A DNA stretch of 64,000 nt, taken from NCBI GenBank assembly GCA_963843535.1, contig CAWJKU010000002.1:558001-622000 (forward strand), written 5' to 3'. Below are positions 42,088-49,881 of the stretch, piece after piece. Position 1 is the first letter of the stretch. Every line of letters begins with the position of its first letter. A model generated the notes under the pieces. It made no database searches. It was not told the origin of the DNA and saw only the letters and a program-made list of their open reading frames with translations. Position numbers and translations under genes: made by a program. This DNA is from CAVUNY01 sp963843535 (GTDB taxonomy: Bacteria > Chloroflexota > Anaerolineae > Anaerolineales > Anaerolineaceae).

Positions 42088-42999
42088 TTACCCGAAATAT
42101 TGAACGATCACTGCGCTGATATTATCCGGTCCGCCAGCCGCGTTGGCAGCATCCACCAGCCGACTACACGCAATCGAAGGATTAGGAGCAGACGTGATGA
42201 TATTGAACATTTCTGTGTCTTGTACTGACCCCCATAATCCATCGCTGCAGATCAAAATAAACCCCGGGTGCGGCATTAAATGGGTATGGATATCTGGCCG
42301 GAAGGGTTCGGCCTGGCCTAATGCACGATAGAGCACATTCTTTTGCGGATAAGATCTCGCTTGTTCCTCTGTCAATTGTCCGAGATCCACCAAACGCCTG
42401 ACTAATGAATGATCCAGCGTCATGATCTGCATGCGCCCATCTGGATATATGAAATATGCCCGGCTGTCGCCAACATGGGCGATGGTGACTTGTTCGCCAA
42501 TCACCATTGCAGCGGTCAGCGTCGTCCCGCCGCCAGGCGCCCTCTTAAGAACGGCTTGCTGGGCTTCACGGACCGCCATTTCCATTATTTCTTGCAAACT
42601 TTCACTCTGCGGTTCCGGATCCAGGCCCATGAGAGAGGGATACAACCGTTTAACGATAAAATCCGATAATGCTCTGGCCGCTGAGCCGCTGGCAATTTCA
42701 CCATGCATATGCCCGCCCATGCCGTCGGCAACCATAAATAATCCAAATGGAACGCCTGAATCGCCATCTGCCAGTATGGATTGGAACACTAACAGTGTGT
42801 CTTCATTATGGTCTCTTTGCCTGCCAACGGATTGAGCGCTGCCAACCAATAATTGAGGCGGATAACACTCCAGGTGTGGAACACTTACTGCCTGAAGCTG
42901 GTCATCTGAAAGCGGTGCCGTTTGCACGGATTCGATCGACGCGGGCTCTGTTTTCTTCTCTTCGCTCTTGCCAAAAATTTTTTTGATGAAATCAAACAC
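42088..42999 (-). CDS. PP2C-family Ser/Thr protein phosphatase
   Basis: The 303-residue protein has a PP2C catalytic domain from about residue 55. The metal ligands are visible in GRQRDHNEDTLLVF, MVADGMGGHMHGE, TIAHVGDSRAYF and AGGPDNISAVIV; the family glycine in SDGLWG is also there. The N-terminal 50 residues are polar and look unstructured. No transmembrane helix is present, so it is cytoplasmic, unlike PstP. It would remove phosphate from the kinase at 43031-44932 and its targets. The gene follows the kinase by 31 bases and precedes DnaJ-VWA by 12. Confidence 0.92.
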   Translation of the reverse strand: MFDFIKKIFGKSEEKKTEPASIESVQTAPLSDDQLQAVSVPHLECYPPQLLVGSAQSVGRQRDHNEDTLLVFQSILADGDSGVPFGLFMVADGMGGHMHGEIASGSAARALSDFIVKRLYPSLMGLDPEPQSESLQEIMEMAVREAQQAVLKRAPGGGTTLTAAMVIGEQVTIAHVGDSRAYFIYPDGRMQIMTLDHSLVRRLVDLGQLTEEQARSYPQKNVLYRALGQAEPFRPDIHTHLMPHPGFILICSDGLWGSVQDTEMFNIITSAPNPSIACSRLVDAANAAGGPDNISAVIVQYFG

Positions 43000-43030
43000 G
43001 AGGCCTCCAAATGGGCTGGCTGTATACTGC

Positions 43031-44932
43031 TCAAGCTAAAATCGCGTACAGCATGTGATCATGAGATCCGATATACACTACATCATTGTGGATAACAGGC
43101 GTTCCGGTGATAGGTCCGTTCGTAAAGAACTTCCAGCGTAACCGCCCATTATGGTAATCAAGGCAGTAAAGTGTGCCATCCGCGGCACCACAATATACTG
43201 AATCTTTGTACACGGCTGGTGAACCGCTGATCTGGTGATCGGCTTTAAATCGCCAGATTTCCTTTGCGCTTCCTGAATCCAGGCAGTAGATAATCCCATC
43301 AGCCGAACCAAAAATCACCAGGTTGTCAACCCTGACCGGTGATGAGACGGAACCTTTACCCATCCGGAAACGCCAGATCACCCACCCTGATTTTGCGTCC
43401 AGTGCGTAGAAAGTTGAATCAAGCGAGCCGAAGAAAACCACCCCTTGAGTAACGATCGGTGAAGCAGTGATCGATCGCCGCGCCCGAAAACGCCATTTCA
43501 CCGTCCCTCGAAAATCAACACAAAGTAATTCGCCATCTTCGGTTCCGAAGTAAACATAATCACTTGTAATAAATGGGCTTGAGCGTATTGGAGATCCGGT
43601 TTCTACTTTCCAGGTGCGCCGGCTGGATATGATATTTACCGCATATAAACTGCCGTCATCCGAGCCAACAAAAATGTGACCCTCAGCGATCTTGGGTGAA
43701 CTGCGGATCGGACCGGTCGCATCAAAAGTCCAGTTGATTTTCCCCGTCCGGTATGATACAGAATACAGCCGGTTATCTTCTGATCCAAAATAGATGTTAT
43801 TATCATCAAAAGTGGGCTTGGTGATGATGCCGCCATCCGTAGGGAATTTCCATTGAAATTCGCCATTCGTGGCACTGACGGCATACAGGTTGTTGTCGTA
43901 CGCGCCGACAAAAACAGTGTTATTCAGCAAACCGGGCGATCCGCGGATTTCATCTTCGCATTTGAATGTCCAAAGAGCTTTGAGACCCGTTTCAACAATC
44001 ACCGGTGAGGCAGGCTGGGAAATTTTTATTCGAGTTAAAGCTCCGGTTTTGCGAGCCACCATCATCAACGACTCTTTCATCGCCTCGGTATTTGGAAATC
44101 GGTCGCCCGGGTTGTATTGCAGCGCGGTATTGATCACAGTTTCCAGCTCGACCGAAACTGATGGATTGATCTGGCGAATGGGACGCTCCGCGAAAGTGAA
44201 CGGTGGCTCTAAGCGCGGATCACGCCGGGTCAACAAATGATGAAGTGTTGCTCCCAAAGCATAAATATCAGCCAGAGGTGTGGCTTCACCTCGATATTGT
44301 TCGGGCGGCGAATAGCCCTCCGTCCCGATCATGGTTCCCTTCTGTCCCTCATGGAACAGTTTGGCGATCCCAAAGTCAACCAGCATGATATGGTTATCCT
44401 GGTTGACCATAATGTTCGAGGGCTTCATATCCCGAAAAATGATCGGTTCAGGTTTGTGTCTATGCAGGTAATCCATCACATCGCAAAGCTCGATCGCCCA
44501 GGCGATGACCTGATCCTCCGAGAAAAATCCCTGCGTTTCGCTCAGAATAGCATCCAGATCTTTTCCATTAACCAGTTCAATGACCAGGTAAGATCGTTCT
44601 TCAAAAGTAAAGAAATCAAAAATTTTTGGTATGGATGGATGGGAAAGAGAAACAAGAATATGAGCTTCCCGTTCAAAATTCTGCACAATGGTCTGCCGCA
44701 CGAGTGGATCGGGCGCCATGTTAACCATTTCTTTGACCGCCACCAATTTGATGACATTCGGAAAATGCATATCACGGGAACGATACACTGCCCCCATACC
44801 CCCAATACCCACCACATCCTGGACCATGTAACGGTCGACCAGAATAGTCCCGGTGTTAAGATGCTTCGTTTGACCCGAGTTTGAAGTAAAATTCTGGGTG
44901 ATGTGCTGTGTATCCAGCTTATCTTCAGGCAT
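43031..44932 (-). CDS. Ser/Thr protein kinase with C-terminal PQQ-type beta-propeller
   Basis: A 633-residue protein. The kinase domain (about 33-300) has GIGGMGAVYRSRD, the ATP lysine in AVKEMV (Lys67), catalytic FRDMKPSNIM (166-175; Phe replaces the His of HRD) and DFG at 186-188. From about 335 there are eight repeats of about 40 residues with the pattern W-x-F, S-S-P, V-Y-F-G-S and LYAVD, as in PQQ/WD-like propellers. There is no transmembrane helix between the two, so the propeller is cytoplasmic. It probably senses or docks a partner. A GGAGGGG precedes ATG 44932. It heads a six-gene operon with its own phosphatase and FHA reader. Confidence 0.92.
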   Translation of the reverse strand: MPEDKLDTQHITQNFTSNSGQTKHLNTGTILVDRYMVQDVVGIGGMGAVYRSRDMHFPNVIKLVAVKEMVNMAPDPLVRQTIVQNFEREAHILVSLSHPSIPKIFDFFTFEERSYLVIELVNGKDLDAILSETQGFFSEDQVIAWAIELCDVMDYLHRHKPEPIIFRDMKPSNIMVNQDNHIMLVDFGIAKLFHEGQKGTMIGTEGYSPPEQYRGEATPLADIYALGATLHHLLTRRDPRLEPPFTFAERPIRQINPSVSVELETVINTALQYNPGDRFPNTEAMKESLMMVARKTGALTRIKISQPASPVIVETGLKALWTFKCEDEIRGSPGLLNNTVFVGAYDNNLYAVSATNGEFQWKFPTDGGIITKPTFDDNNIYFGSEDNRLYSVSYRTGKINWTFDATGPIRSSPKIAEGHIFVGSDDGSLYAVNIISSRRTWKVETGSPIRSSPFITSDYVYFGTEDGELLCVDFRGTVKWRFRARRSITASPIVTQGVVFFGSLDSTFYALDAKSGWVIWRFRMGKGSVSSPVRVDNLVIFGSADGIIYCLDSGSAKEIWRFKADHQISGSPAVYKDSVYCGAADGTLYCLDYHNGRLRWKFFTNGPITGTPVIHNDVVYIGSHDHMLYAILA

Positions 44933-44958
44933 TATTCTGCCCCTCCAGGTTGCCTTAA

Positions 44959-45010
44959 CTGTTCGAAAATCATCATTGTAAAGACCATGGTTCTATCTAC
45001 GTGCGAACAG
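44959..45010 (-). promoter_or_regulatory. Promoter region of the signalling operon with flanking inverted repeat
   Basis: CTGTTCG (44959-44965) and CGAACAG (45004-45010) are perfect inverted repeats about 38 bases apart. Between them on the minus strand lies TTTACAATG, a plausible -10 (TACAAT), followed by GGAGGGG and the kinase ATG. A regulator could bind both arms. No known operator family is matched with certainty. Confidence 0.35.
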
Positions 45011-45038
45011 TGGTAACATTCTAGTAATTATATGCGCC

Positions 45039-45090
45039 AAATGGTTGGATTGCAACCATTTTTAATTGCATTAACTGCAAGCGTGCAATT
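45039..45090 (+). promoter_or_regulatory. Two tandem inverted repeats upstream of purB
   Basis: The first repeat, AAATGGTTG / CAACCATTT (45039-45061), has a five-base loop and is followed by TTAATTG. The second, AATTGCA / TGCAATT (45064-45070 and 45084-45090), is 13 bases apart. They sit 50-100 bases before the purB start in a 208-base divergent gap. They could form a leader structure or be operators. They do not match the known purine riboswitch core in my reading. Confidence 0.35.
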
Positions 45091-45140
45091 TTCGATCCAG
45101 TAAATAATCAAATTAAGTATTTTGTAGAAAAAAAACTTCA

Positions 45141-46529
45141 ATGACAACATACGAGAATTACATTTCACCTTTCAGCTGGCGCTATGCCAGCCCTGAAATG
45201 CGGTCACTTTGGAGTGAAAAAACCAAACGGTTGCTCTGGCGGCAGATTTGGTTGGCATTGGCTAAAACCCAGGTCGAATTTGGGTTGGTCACCCCGGCTC
45301 AGGCAACAGAAATCGAAACCCATGTTGAAAATATCAATATTCCACGCGCGTTGGAAATTGAGGCACAAATCCACCACGATCTGATGGCAGAATTGCGGAC
45401 TTATGCCGAACAATGTCCTAACGGCGGCGGGATACTTCATTTAGGCGCAACCTCGATGGACATCGAAGACAATGCCGATGCTATCCGCCTGCGCAGGGCG
45501 ATCGATGTGGTCCTGGATAAATTAAGCAAACTGCTGGCTGAAATCGCGAATAAAATGGAAGAGTACGCGCGCACCACCGTGATGGCATTCACCCATCTTC
45601 AGCCGGCAGAACCAACCACCCTCGGTTACCGGTTTGCCAGCTATGCGCAAGATTTATTGGCAGATTGGCATAACCTGACCCAGATCAGGGATCAGACCCG
45701 CGGCAAGGGTTTCAAGGGGGCTGTCGGCACGTCAGCATCGTATGCTGAATTGATCGGAAAAGACCATCTGTCAGCGTTTGAAACTCGACTGAGTCAATTC
45801 TTGGACCTGCCATTTTTTGAGATTGCCACGCAAACTTATCCTCGACGGCAGGATTATATTGTGATCAGCGCGCTGGCTTCAATCGGAGCGGTCTTATACA
45901 AATTTGCTTTTGATTTACGCATATTACAATCACCCCCGGTCGGTGAACTGGCAGAACCTTTTGGCCGCCACCAGGTAGGTTCATCAGCCATGCCATTTAA
46001 ACGCAATCCAATCCAGGCCGAAAAAATTGATTCGCTCGCTCGATACCTGGCGCAAATGCCGGTTGTAGCCTGGAATAACGCCGCCCACTCCCTACTTGAG
46101 CGAACTTTAGATGACAGCGCCAACCGGCGAACTTTGCTGCCCGAAGCATTTTTAATCGTCGATGAGCTCCTGCTAACCAGCATAAGAATTTTTTCCGGAT
46201 TGCAAATTCGCTCCCATGCCATTCTACGCGACCTGGAGATATACGGGCCGTTCGCCAGTACCGAGCGCTTGTTGATGGCATTAGGAAAGGCAGGCGCAGA
46301 CCGCCAGGAAATGCATGAGCGCCTTCGCCAACATGCTTTGGCTGCCTGGGATGAAGTTCAAAATGGACAGGCAAATCCACTGGCCGGATTCTTATCATCT
46401 GACCCGGTATTTACCCAATTCCTTTCTCCGCAAGAAATTATGGACCTGCTGCGCGTTGAAGACTACGTGGGAGATGCTCCGGAAAGAGTCTTACAACTGG
46501 TTGAACAGATCCGCGCGTCAATTTATTAA
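45141..46529 (+). CDS. purB: Adenylosuccinate lyase
   Basis: A 462-residue fumarase/aspartase-superfamily enzyme. The signature loop GSSAMPFKRNPIQAEKI, LHLGATSMDIEDNADA and FTHLQPAEPTTLGYR identify adenylosuccinate lyase, which makes two cuts in purine synthesis: SAICAR to AICAR and adenylosuccinate to AMP. The loop holds the catalytic serine. The start ATG at 45141 is preceded by an A-rich stretch without an obvious Shine-Dalgarno sequence. The gene stands alone, with two inverted repeats upstream. Relatives with argininosuccinate activity differ in the loop, so the call is firm. Confidence 0.93.
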   Translation: MTTYENYISPFSWRYASPEMRSLWSEKTKRLLWRQIWLALAKTQVEFGLVTPAQATEIETHVENINIPRALEIEAQIHHDLMAELRTYAEQCPNGGGILHLGATSMDIEDNADAIRLRRAIDVVLDKLSKLLAEIANKMEEYARTTVMAFTHLQPAEPTTLGYRFASYAQDLLADWHNLTQIRDQTRGKGFKGAVGTSASYAELIGKDHLSAFETRLSQFLDLPFFEIATQTYPRRQDYIVISALASIGAVLYKFAFDLRILQSPPVGELAEPFGRHQVGSSAMPFKRNPIQAEKIDSLARYLAQMPVVAWNNAAHSLLERTLDDSANRRTLLPEAFLIVDELLLTSIRIFSGLQIRSHAILRDLEIYGPFASTERLLMALGKAGADRQEMHERLRQHALAAWDEVQNGQANPLAGFLSSDPVFTQFLSPQEIMDLLRVEDYVGDAPERVLQLVEQIRASIY

Positions 46530-46625
46530 TTTTGAAAATTCTTGCTCTTGTGAAGTGCCTGTGAGGCCACCTACTGGACGACGTGCATTCGTTCAAGTAC
46601 AATCGATTCTGAAAAGGAGTCTTGT

Positions 46626-47847
46626 ATGAGTGATTTTCCCGGAAAAGGCAAGGTCGCTGTTTTAAAGACCAGCTCCCGCCACCGTGTTGGATGATATCGA
46701 GCGGTTGATGTCCCTGGCTGAAGTAGAAGCAGCCTTGCCCAAAAACGTGACCACCGGTTTAAAAATTAATATTTCATGGCAGACCTGGTATCCCGCCTGT
46801 TCCTCAACTCCCTGGCAGCTAGAAGGGACGATAAAAGCATTGCAGAAATTTGGATATTCTGACCTGGTTGGGATTCACAATGATACCGTTGTGGTTGACA
46901 CCAGCGTTGGTGAGGTGAACAACAAGCATCGCTTCGTGACCGAGAAATTAAATATCCCTTGCGAATATCTATACCAGGAAAATTTTGAGTGGGAACGGTA
47001 TTCACCCCGTCACGGCAAATTTCATGTATTGGATAAAGTGTATCCAGAGGGTGTCTATATTCCTAAAACGCTCGTTGGAAAAAATATCGTCCACCTGCCG
47101 ACGGTCAAGACACACGTTTTCACCACCATAACCGGCGCGATGAAAAACGCCTTTGGCGGCTTGCTCCACCGCAATCGACACTGGACGCACAGCCTCATTC
47201 ATGAAACCCTGGTGGATCTGCTGATGATCCAGCAGGAAATTCACCCCGGCATTTTCGCGGTGATGGATGGAACATTCGCAGGAGATGGCCCTGGTCCGCG
47301 GGCAATGAACTGGCACGAAAAAAATATCCTGATCGCGTCCTCCGACCAGGTTGCAATCGATGCGGTTTCAGCCAGGCTGCAGGGCTTTGATCCGATGAAG
47401 ATCCAATTTCTTAGAATGGCGCATGAAGATGGATTGGGAATTGCCGATCCTCGCCAGATCAAGATCGTGGGCTACGACATCGAAAAGGAACCCGCCTGGA
47501 ATTTCATCCAGACTGACACCTTTGCGTCAAAAGGGCAGAAGCTGATTTATCACGGTCCCCTGAAACCTTTCGAAAATATTTTATTGCGCTCGCCGATTGT
47601 GCCCTGGAGTTATTTTGCCAGTAATTTTTATCACAATGTCTACTGGTATCCCTTTGTCGGTCGCAAGCGTGTCGAAGCCGCTTTGCAAACGCAATGGGGG
47701 CAGTATTTCAAGAATTATGGAAACGGCGAAATCGTGATGCCAGGCATGGAACCCAGGACAGTCCTGCAAGCCGGCGCCGGATTGGCTGCTTTAACGATTA
47801 CAGCCGGAGTGTTAGCTGCGATCTTGTCTGGGAGAAAGAAATCCTGA
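46626..47847 (+). CDS. DUF362 domain protein, 5' end frameshifted
   Basis: The gene begins at ATG 46626 with AAGGAG upstream, and its first 16 codons (MSDFPGKGKVAVLKTS) fit DUF362 proteins, but this frame stops at 46694. The conserved remainder is in the +1 frame from about 46675. One extra base in AGCTCCCGCC (46671-46680), a T or a C, separates them. The main part shows KINISWQTWYPACSSTPWQL, HLPTVKTHVFTTITGAMKNA and AIDAVSARLQGFDP. Relatives are often iron-sulfur or reductive enzymes, but no ferredoxin cysteine pairs are seen here. A C-terminal hydrophobic helix (AGLAALTITAGVLAAIL) may anchor it to the membrane. An alternative start at GTG 46684 would give a shortened protein. Confidence 0.75.
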
Positions 47848-47854
47848 AGGAAAA

Positions 47855-47884
47855 AATCGGTGGGAAGAGCATTTCCCACCGATT
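47855..47884. terminator. Bidirectional terminator between DUF362 and DUF971 genes
   Basis: The perfect arms AATCGGTGGGAA / TTCCCACCGATT form a 12-bp stem with a six-base loop. On the minus strand it is followed by TTTTTT and on the plus strand by ATTATTATTT, so both convergent genes are served. Confidence 0.8.
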
Positions 47885-47885
47885 A

Positions 47886-48236
47886 TTATTTCGCGCTCGC
47901 TTGCCTGCATTGAGCACAAGGGCACAAAGCTCGCAGGTAATGCCAGTTATAGATACCATAGTGATGACCATCTTCCCATTCGATTACAATTCCGTACGAC
48001 CCGGCAGCTTCAATTTTTACCAAACGGGTTTGCGGAGAATCCACCAGTCGATTGCCGAAGACCTCCGGATCAGGTTCAGCGCTCATGTATTCGTGCCCAC
48101 CCCGGCAGCTGGCGCACGGGCAGGCCGCACGCACCAGGCCGAATGGGTACGCGCTGGTATGCCCTTCATTCCATATAATTGTTAATATCGCTTCATTGCG
48201 GTTGGCGGTGATGCTGGTGGGCATTAACGCATTCAT
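47886..48236 (-). CDS. DUF971 (GBBH-like N-terminal domain) protein
   Basis: About 116 residues. The DUF971 fold is marked by IIWNEGHTSAYPFGLVRAAC and IEWEDGHHYGIYNWHYLRAL. Two cysteine clusters, ACPCASCRGG and LCPCAQC, probably bind zinc or an iron-sulfur cluster; the same domain forms the N-terminus of gamma-butyrobetaine hydroxylases. Stand-alone members are often linked to iron-sulfur assembly, but the role is unproved. ATG 48236 has AAGGAG upstream. It is the third gene of a minus-strand unit (antiporter, SH3b protein, DUF971). Confidence 0.85.
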   Translation of the reverse strand: MNALMPTSITANRNEAILTIIWNEGHTSAYPFGLVRAACPCASCRGGHEYMSAEPDPEVFGNRLVDSPQTRLVKIEAAGSYGIVIEWEDGHHYGIYNWHYLRALCPCAQCRQASAK

Positions 48237-48244
48237 TGTGCTCC

Positions 48245-48742
48245 TTAAGGTTGTTGTGCGACCACAGACAGAAAATTGGAGGCAGCCCACCCTTTTCGAT
48301 TGGCGTCATAAGGCGCGGCCAGATTCCACCAGACATATCCATCCGATTCCTTTGGCCCATCCGTTACTTTAAAGACTTCAGATTCCATCCCCAAAAATAA
48401 CGGGGGATTGCTGGTGCCAGGCCCGGATCGAACTCTAAGCCCATCTCCACCAGTATTTGAAATTTGCACATAATCACCAATTTTTATTTGGGAATTTGCT
48501 TCAGGTGTGCTTAATTCTGGCTTTGTAGTCGGAGTAGGCGGGATGGTGGCAACGCTGGGTGAAGTCGAAGTTGGGGCCGGGATCACCTGTACCACAGCGG
48601 TTGGAACAATCGCAGGTATCTGATTATTGGTTAAACCGCGTATAACCAATCCCCACACGGCTAACAATGCCGCAAAGACACCGATCGTACCTAATATGGT
48701 CCAGGGGGTAAGAAAACGTAAAGGACTCGCAGGTCTCATCAT
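48245..48742 (-). CDS. Membrane-anchored bacterial SH3 (SH3b) domain protein
   Basis: A 165-residue protein. One N-terminal transmembrane helix (WTILGTIGVFAALLAVWGLV) is followed by a Thr/Pro-rich extracytoplasmic linker and a type-3 SH3 domain (about 85-160) with YVQISNTGGDGLRVRSGPG and WWNLAAPYDANRKGWAASNF. SH3b domains bind peptidoglycan peptides, so the protein is probably wall-associated. Its start overlaps the antiporter stop (ATGA), and two adjacent Met codons make the exact start uncertain by one codon. The DUF971 gene follows eight bases later. Confidence 0.8.
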   Translation of the reverse strand: MMRPASPLRFLTPWTILGTIGVFAALLAVWGLVIRGLTNNQIPAIVPTAVVQVIPAPTSTSPSVATIPPTPTTKPELSTPEANSQIKIGDYVQISNTGGDGLRVRSGPGTSNPPLFLGMESEVFKVTDGPKESDGYVWWNLAAPYDANRKGWAASNFLSVVAQQP

Positions 48743-49824
48743 TGCACCCCAGGGATCAAGAAGAAGGCAATCCCCAGAATCACATAAACAGCCAATAACG
48801 TCGCCCCTTCCAGCCAGTTTGATTCGCCGTCAGAAGACACCAGGGCTGTGATCACCACCGCGGCAATCAAGGCCAATAGCTCAAACTGGTTGAAAATCAG
48901 GGTTAATGGATTCCCCATTAAAAGACTTACAAAGACCAGGAACGGAGCCACAAATAATGCCACCTGTAAACTGGATGATACTGCGATCTCGACACTTAAC
49001 TCCATCTGGTTGCGCGACGCAACCTGCACGGCTACAAAATGCTCAGCAACATTTCCTACAATAGGGATGAGAATAATGCCCAGGAAGAATTCGGACAAAC
49101 CCAGGCTGACCACCACAGATTCTGTTGCGCCGACCAGCATTTCACTCAACCACACGATCGCAGCCGTAGATATTGCCAGCACGATTAAAGATTGGCGCTG
49201 CGTCCATTTTGGCTTTTTATGTTCTACGACGGCAGTGTGGGTGATTGGGCTATTATTCGACTTAAGGCTGTAGATCAATCCCAAAACATATAAAACGATC
49301 ATCACCACCGCTACACCCAGGCTCAAAGCTTCGACTTTTGGATCGTTATCTGGGCCGATTGAATGACTGAAAAGTGAAGGGATGATCAGGGCGACAATGG
49401 TCAAGGCGAGGAGAATTGCATTATTACTGGATTGGCGCCGGTCAAATACCTGCACTCCGTGACGGGCTCCCCCAACCAACATTGCGAATCCCAGCACAAG
49501 TAATAAATTACCGAGGATTGAACCCGTGATGGAGGCCTTCACCAGATCTAGCAAACCAGCCCGCACTGCCATCAGGGTAATAATCAGTTCTGCGGCATTT
49601 CCCAGTGTGGCATTAAGCAATCCTCCGATCCGAGGTCCGGTATAACTCGCCAGGGCTTCCGTGGCTGCGCCAATATAGCCCGCCATTGGAATAACACCCA
49701 CCGCGGAAAGAATAAACACCGGCACATCCCCCCAATGGCCTAGCTCAGCGGCCAAAGCCAGAGGTAGGGCGAGCAAAAGAAAAGAAAATGGGTTTTCACG
49801 TAGATGGGCCTTGATTGCTCTCAT
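48739..49824 (-). CDS. Calcium/proton (cation) antiporter, CaCA family
   Basis: The 361-residue protein has 11 predicted transmembrane helices and the two signature alpha-repeats of CaxA/Vcx1 exchangers, GNAAELIITLMAVRAG and GNVAEHFVAVQVASRN, whose glutamates bind the cation. A cytoplasmic acidic or basic linker (VEHKKPKWTQ) separates the halves. It likely extrudes Ca2+ in exchange for protons. AGGAG precedes the ATG, and a TATAAT on the minus strand at 49847-49842 lies 17 bases before it. It is divergent from a Ser/Thr kinase gene. Confidence 0.9.
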   Translation of the reverse strand: MRAIKAHLRENPFSFLLLALPLALAAELGHWGDVPVFILSAVGVIPMAGYIGAATEALASYTGPRIGGLLNATLGNAAELIITLMAVRAGLLDLVKASITGSILGNLLLVLGFAMLVGGARHGVQVFDRRQSSNNAILLALTIVALIIPSLFSHSIGPDNDPKVEALSLGVAVVMIVLYVLGLIYSLKSNNSPITHTAVVEHKKPKWTQRQSLIVLAISTAAIVWLSEMLVGATESVVVSLGLSEFFLGIILIPIVGNVAEHFVAVQVASRNQMELSVEIAVSSSLQVALFVAPFLVFVSLLMGNPLTLIFNQFELLALIAAVVITALVSSDGESNWLEGATLLAVYVILGIAFFLIPGVQ

Positions 49825-49841
49825 TTCATCTCCTGGAGCAA

Positions 49842-49869
49842 ATTATATCCCAAACGACTATGATATAAT
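49842..49869. promoter_or_regulatory. Divergent promoters: antiporter and kinase
   Basis: The minus-strand TATAAT (49847-49842) serves the antiporter, with a real leader and AGGAG. The plus-strand TATAAT (49864-49869) serves the kinase, whose ATG lies only 12 nt on with no Shine-Dalgarno sequence. The two -10 boxes are 16 bases apart. Confidence 0.6.
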
Positions 49870-49881
49870 CTGACGCGAGAG

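Noticed and set aside
44237..44884. 215-residue open frame antisense to the kinase domain
   Set aside because: It mirrors conserved kinase codons and shows no protein-family signature.
45039..45090. Purine riboswitch upstream of purB
   Set aside because: I could not find the conserved three-way-junction loop sequences, only two simple inverted repeats.
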